A stretch of 41,382 bases of DNA from an uncultured Oscillibacter sp. (GTDB taxonomy: Bacteria; Bacillota; Clostridia; Oscillospirales; Oscillospiraceae), in contig CANRYZ010000009.1 in assembly GCA_947644365.1 (NCBI GenBank), forward strand, positions 1 through 41,382, given 5' to 3'. The notes below the pieces were generated by a model. It was not told the DNA's origin. It saw only the letters and a program-made list of their open reading frames with translations, and searched no databases. Made by a program: the position numbers and the translations under genes. Below are positions 29,465 through 38,520 of this stretch, one piece after another. Position 1 is the first letter of the stretch; every line of letters begins with the position of its first letter.

Positions 29465-30283
29465 CTAAAAGAGGTCTGCCCACTGGCGCAGCAGGGACTC
29501 CGCCAGGGCCTCGTCCTCTTTCAGATAGGCCAGGTGCAGATGGTACAGCACCCCGTCCTCCACCAGGTAGCCGTCCATGCCGTAGTAGCCGCTGGCAAAC
29601 CCTGTGTTGGTGATGACCTGGTACCGCTTCCCGTTGGCGGACGTGCAGAGGGATTCGCTGAATTCCACGTCCTCCGTGGTCCGGGCCCCCGTGACGGCGG
29701 CGCTATCGTCATGCTCTGTGAAGATGTTGGCGAAGGCCTGGAGGCGGACGCCCTCCACCTCGTAATCCGTCTCCAGCCCCACCCGCAGCAGCTGTCCCTG
29801 GGAATTGCCGGTGACACGCAGCATCGTCCGGGTCTCCTCCAGGTCCCAGTCCAGCTCCCGCAGAGCGTCCAGGCCGATGTACGTCCGGGCTTCGGCGGCG
29901 GAGGGGAATTCCGCCCGCCGCAGGGTGCTGGGGTGCCAGCTGCTGGCGAGATCGTGGTTCTCAAACTGGCGGGCGATCTCCTCTCCCGCCTCCTGAATCT
30001 CCCCCGTCAGCGCGGAGACAGGGAATCTCTCCACGTCCGCCGCCAGGTCGTAGCCGGATTGGGTGAAGTCCGAGCCCGGCGCTCCCCGGGCGGTAAAGCT
30101 GTCCAGCAGCCAGGTGCCGCCCCCGGCGGCCGCCGCCGCGGAGGCCAGCAGGCATACGCAGGCCGCGGCCAGCACAGCCCGCCGTACTCCGGCGCGCCGC
30201 CTTCCGGCGGGGGTCTCCGCCGCCGCCTGCACGTAGGCCGGGTCCGCCAGCTCCAGCTTTTCCAGCAGCTCCTCTCCTGTCAT
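29465..30283 (-). CDS. Putative membrane anti-sigma factor
   Basis: Start at the ATG at 30283 (MTGEELLEKLELADPAYV), with GGAGG 5 nt upstream and a 4-bp ATGA overlap with the sigma gene. The 272 residues comprise a short cytoplasmic segment (1-33), one membrane helix (RRAVLAAACVCLLASAAAAAGG, about 34-55) and an outside domain of about 215 residues. That outside domain has no family I can name. The place after a sigma factor gene and the single-pass layout fit a sigma-restraining or signal-sensing protein. No zinc-binding HxxxCxxC anti-sigma motif is present in the short N-terminal part, so this role rests on context. Confidence 0.65.
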   Translation of the reverse strand: MTGEELLEKLELADPAYVQAAAETPAGRRRAGVRRAVLAAACVCLLASAAAAAGGGTWLLDSFTARGAPGSDFTQSGYDLAADVERFPVSALTGEIQEAGEEIARQFENHDLASSWHPSTLRRAEFPSAAEARTYIGLDALRELDWDLEETRTMLRVTGNSQGQLLRVGLETDYEVEGVRLQAFANIFTEHDDSAAVTGARTTEDVEFSESLCTSANGKRYQVITNTGFASGYYGMDGYLVEDGVLYHLHLAYLKEDEALAESLLRQWADLF

Positions 30284-30834
30284 AGGCCCTCCTTTTTCAG
30301 ATGCTCCCGAAGGCGGTTCCTGCTCCGGCAGAGGGAGACCTTCACCTTGCTCTGGGTCAGGGAATACCGCTCCGCGATGGCGGATATGGAGTCCATGTAC
30401 CAGTACCGCCGCAGGAAGATATTCCGGTTTTCCTGGCTGAGATTTCCCAGAAAGCGGTTGATGACCTCTTCCAGAGCCAGGGCGTCCAGGCGCTCCGCCG
30501 CGTTGTCCGGGGCGGGGAGGCACCGCTCCAGCTCCCCGGTGAGCTGGACCAAGGGCGCGCTCCGCTTCTGGCGGCTCCGCTCCCGGCAGCGGTCCAGGGC
30601 GGCGTGCCGGGCGATCCGGGCCAGGAAGGGGAAGAGGTAGTCCCGGGGCTCATGGGGCGGGATGGCGTTCCAGGCCGCCAGATACACGTCATTCTCGCAC
30701 TCCTCGGCGGTCTGGGGGTCCTCCAGCAGATTCTCCGCCAGAGCCCGCAGGGCGGGACCGTATTTCTCCGCGGTACGGGCCAGGGCGGACTCGTCCCGGG
30801 ACAGGTATAATTCTACAATCTGGCGGTCCTCCAC
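30280..30834 (-). CDS. Sigma-70 family (ECF-type) RNA polymerase sigma factor
   Basis: Start GTG at 30834 (VEDRQIVELYLSRDESAL), preceded by GGGGGG about 7 nt away; the ATG at 30841 is out of frame. The 184 residues contain region 2 (LAENLLEDPQTAEECENDVYLAAWNAI...FPFLARIARHAALDRCR) and region 4 (LSQENRNIFLRRYWYMDSISAIAERYSLTQSKVKVSLCRSRNRLREHL). Region 3 is missing, as in ECF sigma factors. The partner membrane gene overlaps its end. Its promoter looks like a housekeeping one, so it is not clearly self-activated. Targets cannot be read from this window. Confidence 0.9.
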   Translation of the reverse strand: MEDRQIVELYLSRDESALARTAEKYGPALRALAENLLEDPQTAEECENDVYLAAWNAIPPHEPRDYLFPFLARIARHAALDRCRERSRQKRSAPLVQLTGELERCLPAPDNAAERLDALALEEVINRFLGNLSQENRNIFLRRYWYMDSISAIAERYSLTQSKVKVSLCRSRNRLREHLKKEGL

Positions 30835-30914
30835 AGGCCATCCCCCCTCTCCGGCGTGGGTCCCTCTGCCGGTATAAGCGCCGTCCGCCCTGCTGAGGTT
30901 ACAGTTTTTTTAAA

Positions 30915-30943
30915 ATTATAGCGGAAATCCACACTTCTGTAAA
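30915..30943 (-). promoter_or_regulatory. Promoter of the sigma factor operon
   Basis: On the minus strand, TTTACA (30938-30943), a 17-bp spacer and TATAAT (30915-30920). It is divergent from the fatty-acid operon promoter, whose -35 box starts 39 bp away. Confidence 0.75.
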
Positions 30944-30981
30944 GATTCCGGGGCAGTCCGGCTCCGGAGGAAAAATTTTTC

Positions 30982-31010
30982 TTGACAAACGGGAGTGCTC
31001 TGGATAAAAT
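30982..31010 (+). promoter_or_regulatory. Promoter of the fatty-acid synthesis operon
   Basis: A consensus TTGACA (30982-30987), a 17-bp spacer and TAAAAT (31005-31010). Transcription would start near 31017, exactly at the AT-rich palindromes. Confidence 0.85.
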
Positions 31011-31017
31011 AGCTTCA

Positions 31018-31046
31018 ATTATTTTAGTTAAAATAATTTAATTAAA
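31018..31046. promoter_or_regulatory. Overlapping AT-rich palindromes, candidate MarR-family (FabT-like) operator
   Basis: ATTATTTT-AGTT-AAAATAAT (31018-31037) has perfect 8-bp arms. TTTAATTAAA (31037-31046) is a perfect palindrome whose centre is 14 bp further on. They cover the start site and early leader of the acpP-fab operon. A MarR-family gene ends the cluster, and FabT-type MarR proteins control fab genes in other Firmicutes. Binding is inferred. Confidence 0.5.
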
Positions 31047-31080
31047 ATAATAAAAATTTCGACAGACGAGGAGCGGACAT

Positions 31081-31305
31081 ATGGAATTCGAGAAAGTGCG
31101 CGACGTGATCGTGGAGACGCTGGGCTGCGAGACCGAACAGGTGACCGAGCAGGCCACCCTGGAGGAGCTGGGAGCGGACTCCCTGGCCGCCGTGGAGCTG
31201 ATCATGGCCCTGGAGGAGTCCACGGGCATCTCCATCGACGACGCCGCCGCGGCCGAGCTCAAGACCGTGGGGGACATTCTCACCTATCTGAAAAACCATC
31301 AGTAA
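31081..31305 (+). CDS. acpP: Acyl carrier protein
   Basis: A 74-residue acidic protein with the ACP four-helix pattern. The phosphopantetheine attachment site is Ser34 in ELGADSLAAVEL. It carries growing acyl chains between the enzymes encoded downstream. GAGGAG lies about 6 nt before the ATG. First gene of the operon, just after a strong promoter, with a 64-bp gap before accB. In that gap a GC-rich inverted repeat (CGGCGGAG/CTCCGCCG) may trim or partly terminate the message so that ACP is made in excess. Confidence 0.93.
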   Translation: MEFEKVRDVIVETLGCETEQVTEQATLEELGADSLAAVELIMALEESTGISIDDAAAAELKTVGDILTYLKNHQ

Positions 31306-31369
31306 GGCGCTGCCGGCGGAGGGGGAGCTCCTCTCCGCCGGACCAAATCCGAAGCGGAGAGGAACTGTC

Positions 31370-31782
31370 ATGACCAACCAGGAAATTTACGATTTAATCG
31401 CCTGCTTTGACCGCAGCACCGCCCAGACGATGCGGCTGTCCATGCGGGATTTTACCATAGAGCTGACCCGGGGCGGGGCCAAGGCCTCCGCCGCCCCCAT
31501 GGTCCCGGCGGAAGGAACGGCCCCGGCCTCCCCTGCCCCCGGGGCCGGGGGAGCGACCATCGACGCCCCTCTGGTGGGGACCTTCTACGCGGCCTCCTCG
31601 CCGGACAGCCCGCCCTTTGTCACGGTGGGCGACCGGGTGGAGAAGGGGCAGACCGTCTGCCTCATCGAGGCCATGAAGATGATGAGCGAGGTCTCCGCCC
31701 CCTGCGACTGCGTCATTGAAGAGGTGGTGAAGGCCAACGGCGAGCTGGCGGCCTTCGGCGAGCCCCTGTTCCGCTACCGGCC

Positions 31783-31789
<7 letters not shown>
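31370..31789 (+). CDS. accB: Acetyl-CoA carboxylase biotin carboxyl carrier protein
   Basis: A 139-residue BCCP: an N-terminal helix region, an Ala/Pro-rich linker (about 44-62), then the biotinyl domain with the canonical EAMKM, where biotin is attached to Lys103. The thumb-like GTFYAASSPDSPPFV segment is the bacterial type. It carries carboxybiotin between AccC and the AccD/AccA transferase. The stop overlaps the accC start by 7 bp. Family length is slightly below the E. coli 156 residues. Confidence 0.93.
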
Positions 31790-33170
<1,381 letters not shown>

Positions 33171-33174
<4 letters not shown>

Positions 33175-34025
33175 ACGGCGTCTTTGCCAGGCGGCGGGCC
33201 CGCCTGCTGGCCATGAAGGCCCTGCGGGACAGCTACGCCGCCGGGGAGAAGACTTTCACCTGTCCCCGCTGCGGCCGGGACAGTGAGCGCGGGACCGTGG
33301 CCCGGGCGCTGTACGTCTGTCCCCAATGCGGCTGCCACCTTCCCCTGGGGGCCTACTACCGCCTGAGCACCATTCTGGACCCCGGCTCCTTCCGGGAGCT
33401 CAACGGAAAACTCGCCGCCGCGGACCCGCTGGCGTTCCCGGGCTACCGGGAGAAGCTGGAGGCCGCCCGGCGAAAGACGGGCCTTCAGGAGGCTGTGGTC
33501 ACCGCCGTGGGAGCCATCGACGGGCGGAAGTGCGTGGCGGGCGTTATGGACAGCCGCTTTCTCATGGGCAGCATGAGCGCCGCCGTGGGGGAGAAGATCA
33601 CCTTGGCCATTGAGTACGCCGCTAAAAACAGGCTTCCCCTGATCCTCTTTGCCGCCAGCGGCGGAGCCCGGATGCAGGAGGGGATCCTGTCCCTGATGCA
33701 GATGGCCAAGACCAGCGCCGCCCTGGCCCGGTTCTCCCAAAGGGGGCTGCTGTTTATCTCTGTGCTGACGGACCCCACCACCGGCGGCGTTACCGCCAGC
33801 TTCGCGTCCCTGGGGGACGTCGTTTTGGCGGAGCCCGGGGCGCTGATCGGCTTTGCCGGTCCCCGGGTGATCCAGCAGACCATCGGCGAGACGCTGCCGG
33901 AGGGGTTCCAGCGGGCGGAGTATCAGGACGAGCACGGCTTTGTGGACGCGGTGGTGCCGCGGAGCGAGATGCGGGAGACGCTGTCCCGGCTGCTGCGGCT
34001 CCACGAGAGGGGAGGACGGTCATGA
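33171..34025 (+). CDS. accD: Acetyl-CoA carboxylase carboxyltransferase subunit beta
   Basis: A 284-residue protein with the N-terminal zinc ribbon (Cys31, Cys34, Cys50, Cys53 in TCPRCG and YVCPQCG) and a crotonase-like carboxyltransferase fold (FAASGGARMQEGILSLMQMAK, then LTDPTTGGVTASFASLGD). With AccA it transfers the carboxyl group from BCCP to acetyl-CoA. Overlaps accC before and accA after by 4 bp each, so stoichiometry is probably fixed by translational coupling. Confidence 0.94.
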
Positions 34026-34837
34026 CTGAGCTGACAGCGGCCCAGCGGGTCGCCATCGCGCGCCACCCCCAGCGGCCAAACATCACCGATTACATCGGGG
34101 CGCTGTTCACCGATTTCTTTGAGCAGCACGGCGACCGCCTCAGCGGGGAGGACGGGGCCGTTCTGGGCGGCGTGGCGCTGTACCACGGACGGCCTGTCAC
34201 CGTGATCGGCACCCGCAAGGAACGGACGGTGGAGGAGAACCTCCGCTGTAATTTCGGAATGCCCAGTCCCGCCGGATACCGCAAGGCCCTGCGGCTGATG
34301 CGGCAGGCGGAGAAATTCCGCCGCCCCGTATTCACCTTCATCGACACCTCCGGGGCCTACCCCGGCCTGGAGGCCGAGGCCCAGGGCCAGGGGGAGGCCA
34401 TCGCCCGGAACCTCTATGAGATGAGCCGCCTCACGGTGCCCGTCATCGCCGTGGTCACCGGCGAGGGCAACAGCGGCGGGGCATTGGCCCTGGGCGTGGC
34501 CGACCGGGTGCTGATGCTGGAGAACGCCGTGTACGCCATCCTCTCCCCGGAGGGCTTCGCCTCCATCCTGTGGAAGGACGCGGGGCGGCACGAGGAGGCC
34601 TGCGGCCTCATGAAGCTGACGGCGCCGGACCTTTTGCGCCTGGGGGTCATTGACGACATCATCCCGGAGCCGGAGGGCGGCGCCCACCTGGCGCCCAGGG
34701 CGGCCCTGGGGGAGACAGACCGCTTTCTCAGCCGCCATTTGGCGGAGCTGTCCCGCCAGAGCGGGGCGGCCCTGGCGGCGGGGCGGTATCAGAAATTCAG
34801 ACGAATGGGCGCCAGCGTCCAAAAGGAGGACCCATGA
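34022..34837 (+). CDS. accA: Acetyl-CoA carboxylase carboxyltransferase subunit alpha
   Basis: A 271-residue crotonase-fold subunit. Typical segments are RPNITDYIGALFTDFFEQHGD, PEGYRKA-like SPAGYRKALRLMRQAEKF, FIDTSGAYPGLEAEAQGQGEAIARNL, and TGEGNSGGALALGVADRVLMLENAVYAILSPEGFASILWKD. Shorter than E. coli AccA (319), lacking part of the N-terminal extension, as is common in Clostridia. Partner of AccD. The stop overlaps the fabH start (ATGA). Confidence 0.94.
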   Translation: MTELTAAQRVAIARHPQRPNITDYIGALFTDFFEQHGDRLSGEDGAVLGGVALYHGRPVTVIGTRKERTVEENLRCNFGMPSPAGYRKALRLMRQAEKFRRPVFTFIDTSGAYPGLEAEAQGQGEAIARNLYEMSRLTVPVIAVVTGEGNSGGALALGVADRVLMLENAVYAILSPEGFASILWKDAGRHEEACGLMKLTAPDLLRLGVIDDIIPEPEGGAHLAPRAALGETDRFLSRHLAELSRQSGAALAAGRYQKFRRMGASVQKEDP

Positions 34838-35781
34838 ACGGGATCAAGATCAAAGGCATGGGCCGCTGCGTGCCGGAGCGGGTGGTCACCAACGCCGATA
34901 TGGCGGAGATCGTGGACACCAGCGATGAGTGGATCACCAGCCGCACGGGCATCCGCCGCCGCCGACACTGTACGTCGGAGACCCATGGCTCCCTGTGCGC
35001 TGGGGCGGCCCGGGCGGCGCTGGAGCGGGCCGGGGTCTCTCCGGAGGAGATCGGAGCGTGCATCGTGGCGACGGTGACGGCGGACACCCTGGTGCCCTCC
35101 GCCGCCTGCGTTCTCCAGCGGGAGCTGGGCCTGCCCCATGACATTCCCTGCTTTGACCTCAGCGCCGCCTGCACGGGCTTTCTCTTTGCCCTCCACACCA
35201 TGGAGTGCCTGCTGAACGCCTCTCCCCGGAAATTCGGCCTGGTGGTGGGGGCGGAGACGCTCAGCCGCGTCACCAACTGGGACGACCGGGGCACCTGTAT
35301 CCTCTTCGGGGACGGAGCCGGCGCAGCGGTGGTGGAGTGCCGGGAGGGCTGGCCCTCCATCCGCGCGGAGCTGGGTTGCCACGGTGACGGCCAGCTGCTG
35401 CGCCTGCCCGGCGTGGAGGCCGGGGAGCGGAGTTTGGTCTCCATGGAGGGGACCCGGGTCTTTAAATTCGCCGTGGAGGCGGTGCCCTGGTGCATAGACC
35501 GGGTGCTGGAGCGGACCGGGTATGCCGTTGGAGACGTGGACTTTTTCGTTTTCCACCAGGCCAACGCCCGGATCATCGACCTGGCGGCCCGGAAGTACCG
35601 TATTCCGCCGGAGAAGTATTACAAAAACATCGCCGAGTACGGAAACACCTCCGCCGCCAGCATCCCCCTGGTGCTCAGTGAGCTGGAGGACATGGGCCGC
35701 GTGGGCCCGGGCTCCCGGACGCTGATCGTGGGCTTCGGCGGCGGACTGACCTGGGGCGGCTGCATCATCGAATTTGCGTGA
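34834..35781 (+). CDS. fabH: 3-oxoacyl-ACP synthase III
   Basis: A 315-residue thiolase-fold initiator that condenses an acyl-CoA primer with malonyl-ACP. The catalytic triad is intact: Cys113 (DLSAACTGF), His241 (FVFHQANARI) and Asn271 (YGNTSAAS). The N-terminal region TSDEWITSRTGIRRR and the end LIVGFGGGLTWGGCIIEF are also typical. Its primer preference (acetyl versus branched) cannot be read with certainty. Overlaps accA by 4 bp; an 82-bp gap separates it from fabK. Confidence 0.94.
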   Translation: MNGIKIKGMGRCVPERVVTNADMAEIVDTSDEWITSRTGIRRRRHCTSETHGSLCAGAARAALERAGVSPEEIGACIVATVTADTLVPSAACVLQRELGLPHDIPCFDLSAACTGFLFALHTMECLLNASPRKFGLVVGAETLSRVTNWDDRGTCILFGDGAGAAVVECREGWPSIRAELGCHGDGQLLRLPGVEAGERSLVSMEGTRVFKFAVEAVPWCIDRVLERTGYAVGDVDFFVFHQANARIIDLAARKYRIPPEKYYKNIAEYGNTSAASIPLVLSELEDMGRVGPGSRTLIVGFGGGLTWGGCIIEFA

Positions 35782-35863
35782 CAGCGGGCAGCATGGCACA
35801 GAGGGAGATAAGAGGCACGGGACCGGTTTCCGCGCTCCTGTCCGAACATGGAGGGTTGAAATT

Positions 35864-36814
35864 TTGAAAAAGCTGAATGAGATTCTGGGGACCGAGTTCC
35901 CCATCATCCAGGGCGGCATGGCCAATATTGCCACCGGCCGGTTTGCCGCCGCCTGCTCCAACGCGGGCGCTCTGGGCGTGATTGGTACCGGCGGGATGCT
36001 GGAGGCCCGTCTCCTGCGGGAGCAGATCCGGATCTGCAAGGACCTGACGGACCGGCCCTTCGGGGTGAATTTGATGCTGATGAACCCCTGCGCCGACGAG
36101 ATGGCGAAGATCATTATCGAGGAGGGCGTGCAGGTGGTGACCACCGGCGCGGGCAACCCCGGCAGGTACATCCCCGCCTGGAAGGAGGCGGGGGTCAAGG
36201 TGCTGCCCGTGGTGGCGGCGGCGGTGCTGGCCAAACGGCTGGAGCGGTACGGCATCGACGCCGTCATCGCCGAGGGCACGGAGTCCGGCGGCCACGTGGG
36301 GGAGATGACGACCATGGCCCTGGTGCCCCAGGTCGCCGACGCGGTGGATGTGCCCGTGGTGGCCGCCGGGGGCATTGCCGACCCGCGGCAGATGGCGGCG
36401 GCCCTGGCCCTGGGGGCCTGCGGCGTCCAGGTGGGCACCTGCCTGCTGGCGAGCCGGGAGTGCCCCATTCACGACAATTACAAGCAGGCCGTTTTGAAGG
36501 CCAAGGACAGCGACACGGTGGTTACGGGGCGGTCCGTGGGCGGCCCGGTGCGGTGCCTGAAAAACAAGATGACCCGGGAGTATCTGGCCCTGGAGAAACG
36601 GGGCGCCACCCTGGAGGAGCTGGAGCATGTGACCTTGGGCGGCCTCCGCCGGGCGGTGTTTGACGGCGACATGGACACCGGCAGCGTCATGGCCGGCCAG
36701 GTGGCCGGGATGCTCCATGAGATCCGGCCCCTGCGGACGATTTTTGAGGAGCTCTACGGCCAGGGCCGGGCCGTTCTGGCGGACGCCGGCAGGAAGTGGG
36801 GGGCCGAATCATGA
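35864..36814 (+). CDS. fabK: Enoyl-ACP reductase II (FMN-dependent)
   Basis: Start TTG at 35864 (LKKLNEILGTEFPIIQGGMANIA), with GGAGGG 8 nt upstream; a longer in-frame extension to 35774 has no support. The 316-residue TIM-barrel flavoprotein resembles 2-nitropropane dioxygenases and shows the FabK/NPD patterns IAEGTESGGHVGEMTTMALVPQV and VVAAGGIADPRQMAAALALGACGVQVGT. It reduces enoyl-ACP with NAD(P)H. No FabI, FabL or FabV is present in the cluster, so this is the likely sole route; FabK enzymes are known to be insensitive to triclosan. The stop overlaps fabD (ATGA). Confidence 0.92.
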   Translation: MKKLNEILGTEFPIIQGGMANIATGRFAAACSNAGALGVIGTGGMLEARLLREQIRICKDLTDRPFGVNLMLMNPCADEMAKIIIEEGVQVVTTGAGNPGRYIPAWKEAGVKVLPVVAAAVLAKRLERYGIDAVIAEGTESGGHVGEMTTMALVPQVADAVDVPVVAAGGIADPRQMAAALALGACGVQVGTCLLASRECPIHDNYKQAVLKAKDSDTVVTGRSVGGPVRCLKNKMTREYLALEKRGATLEELEHVTLGGLRRAVFDGDMDTGSVMAGQVAGMLHEIRPLRTIFEELYGQGRAVLADAGRKWGAES

Positions 36815-37761
36815 GGCTGGGCTTTTTGTACGCCGGCCAGGGCAGCCAGTACCCCGGCATGGGGGCGGACCTGTACGAGGCCTATCCCGCCTTCCGGGCG
36901 GTGCTGGACAGCGCCGCGGAGGCGGTGGACTTTGACTTGAAGGAGGTCTCCTTTCAGGATGGGGCGGGGGTCTTGCATGAGACCCGGTACACCCAGCCCT
37001 GCATGGTGGCCTTTGCCGCGGGTCTGACGGCGGTGCTGGCGGAGCGGGGCGTGGTCCCCGCGGCGGCGGCGGGGCTCTCCCTGGGGGAGTATTCCGCCCT
37101 CCATGCCGCCGGCGTGTTTGACACCAGGACCGCGGTGGAGCTGACGGCCTTCCGGGGCCGGGCCATGGAGGAGGCCGCCGCGGGGTACGACAGCGCCATG
37201 ATGGCGGTTTTGAATCTGGACCGGGAGTCCCTCCAGGCCGCCTGCGACGAGGCCGCCGGCCTTGGCACCGTGGCAATCGCCAACTACAACTGCCCCGGCC
37301 AGCTGGTGATCGGCGGCGTCCGGGCGGCGGTGGAGCGGGCCGCCGCGCTGGCAAAGGAGCGGGGCGCCCGGCGGTGTCTGCCCCTGAAAGTCAGTGGACC
37401 CTTCCACACGCCTCTGATGGCCCCCGCCGCCGCGGCGCTGGAGGCCCATTTCAAAACCCTCCCCTTTGGGGAGCCCCGGATTCCGGTGGTGTTCAACTGC
37501 CTGGGAGACGTGCGGGGCGAGGGAGAGGCTATCCAGTCTCTGCTGGTCCGGCAGGTCCAGAGCAGCGTGTACATGGAGGACTCCATCCGGAAGCTGGCCG
37601 CCATGGGCCTGGACGCCCTGGTGGAGATCGGCCCGGGGAAGGCCCTCACCGGATTTGTGAGGAAGACCGTGCCCGGGTTCCCGGTGTGCCCGGTGGAGAC
37701 CAGGGCGGACGTGGAGACCCTGGCGGATACCCTGAGACAGCTGACAGAGGAGAGAGCATGA
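36811..37761 (+). CDS. fabD: Malonyl-CoA:ACP transacylase
   Basis: A 316-residue alpha/beta-hydrolase-like acyltransferase that loads malonyl groups on ACP. LYAGQGSQYPGMG at the N-terminus and the nucleophile elbow GLSLGEYSALHAAG with Ser90 are visible; the usual GHSLG His is Leu here, a variant that also occurs in other bacterial FabD proteins. VSGPFHTPLM contains the catalytic His, and EIGPGKALTGFVRK is the standard end region. Start at the ATG at 36811, overlapping fabK by 4 bp; it also overlaps fabG. Confidence 0.94.
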   Translation: MRLGFLYAGQGSQYPGMGADLYEAYPAFRAVLDSAAEAVDFDLKEVSFQDGAGVLHETRYTQPCMVAFAAGLTAVLAERGVVPAAAAGLSLGEYSALHAAGVFDTRTAVELTAFRGRAMEEAAAGYDSAMMAVLNLDRESLQAACDEAAGLGTVAIANYNCPGQLVIGGVRAAVERAAALAKERGARRCLPLKVSGPFHTPLMAPAAAALEAHFKTLPFGEPRIPVVFNCLGDVRGEGEAIQSLLVRQVQSSVYMEDSIRKLAAMGLDALVEIGPGKALTGFVRKTVPGFPVCPVETRADVETLADTLRQLTEERA

Positions 37762-38504
37762 TGGATTTTACGGGAAAGACGGCTGTCGTCACCGGCGGCA
37801 GCCGGGGAATCGGACGGGCCGTGTGTCTGGAGCTGGCAAGGGGCGGCGCCAACGTGGCGCTGTGCTACGCCGGAAACGAGACGGCCGCCCGGGAGACGGT
37901 CCAGGCGGTGGAGGCCTTGGGGGCCAACGCTCTGGCGGTCCGGTGCGACGTGTCCGACGGCGGTCAGGTCAGCGGCCTTATAGACGCGGTGCTTCACGTC
38001 TTTCAGAGGATCGACATTCTGGTGAACAACGCCGGGGTCACGCGGGACAATCTGCTGGTGCGGATGAGCGAGGCGGATTTCGACGCGGTGATCGACGCGA
38101 ATCTCAAGGGGACCTTCCTGTGCGTCAAGGCCGTGAGCCGCCTGATGCTCAAGCAGCGCTGCGGCCGCATTGTGAACCTCAGCAGCGTAGTGGGCCTCCG
38201 GGGCAACGCCGGGCAGGTGAATTACGCCGCCAGCAAGGCCGGAATCATCGGCATGACCAAATCCCTGGCCAGGGAGCTGGCGGGCCGGGGGATCACCGTC
38301 AACGCCGTGGCCCCGGGATTCATCGACACCGATATGACCGCCGCCATGCCGGAGGCGGCCCGCGCCGCCGTTCTGGCGGCCGTCCCCATGGCCCGTATGG
38401 GGGCGGCGGAGGATGTGGCCCGTGCCGTGGCCTTCCTGGCCAGCGATGACGCCGCCTACATCACCGGCCAGGTGCTGGCGGTGGACGGCGGAATGGCAAT
38501 GTAG
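37758..38504 (+). CDS. fabG: 3-oxoacyl-ACP reductase
   Basis: A 248-residue short-chain dehydrogenase that reduces 3-oxoacyl-ACP with NADPH. TGGSRGIGRAVCLELA is the cofactor loop, followed by NNAGVTRDNLLVRM, the catalytic Ser in NLSSVVGLRGN, and YAASKAG with Tyr and Lys. VAPGFIDTDMTAAMP and the end ITGQVLAVDGGMAM are family hallmarks. The start is at one of two adjacent ATGs (37758 or 37761); the first overlaps fabD by ATGA, with GAGGAGAG upstream. Confidence 0.95.
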   Translation: MMDFTGKTAVVTGGSRGIGRAVCLELARGGANVALCYAGNETAARETVQAVEALGANALAVRCDVSDGGQVSGLIDAVLHVFQRIDILVNNAGVTRDNLLVRMSEADFDAVIDANLKGTFLCVKAVSRLMLKQRCGRIVNLSSVVGLRGNAGQVNYAASKAGIIGMTKSLARELAGRGITVNAVAPGFIDTDMTAAMPEAARAAVLAAVPMARMGAAEDVARAVAFLASDDAAYITGQVLAVDGGMAM

Positions 38505-38520
38505 AATAGGGGGAGTGACT

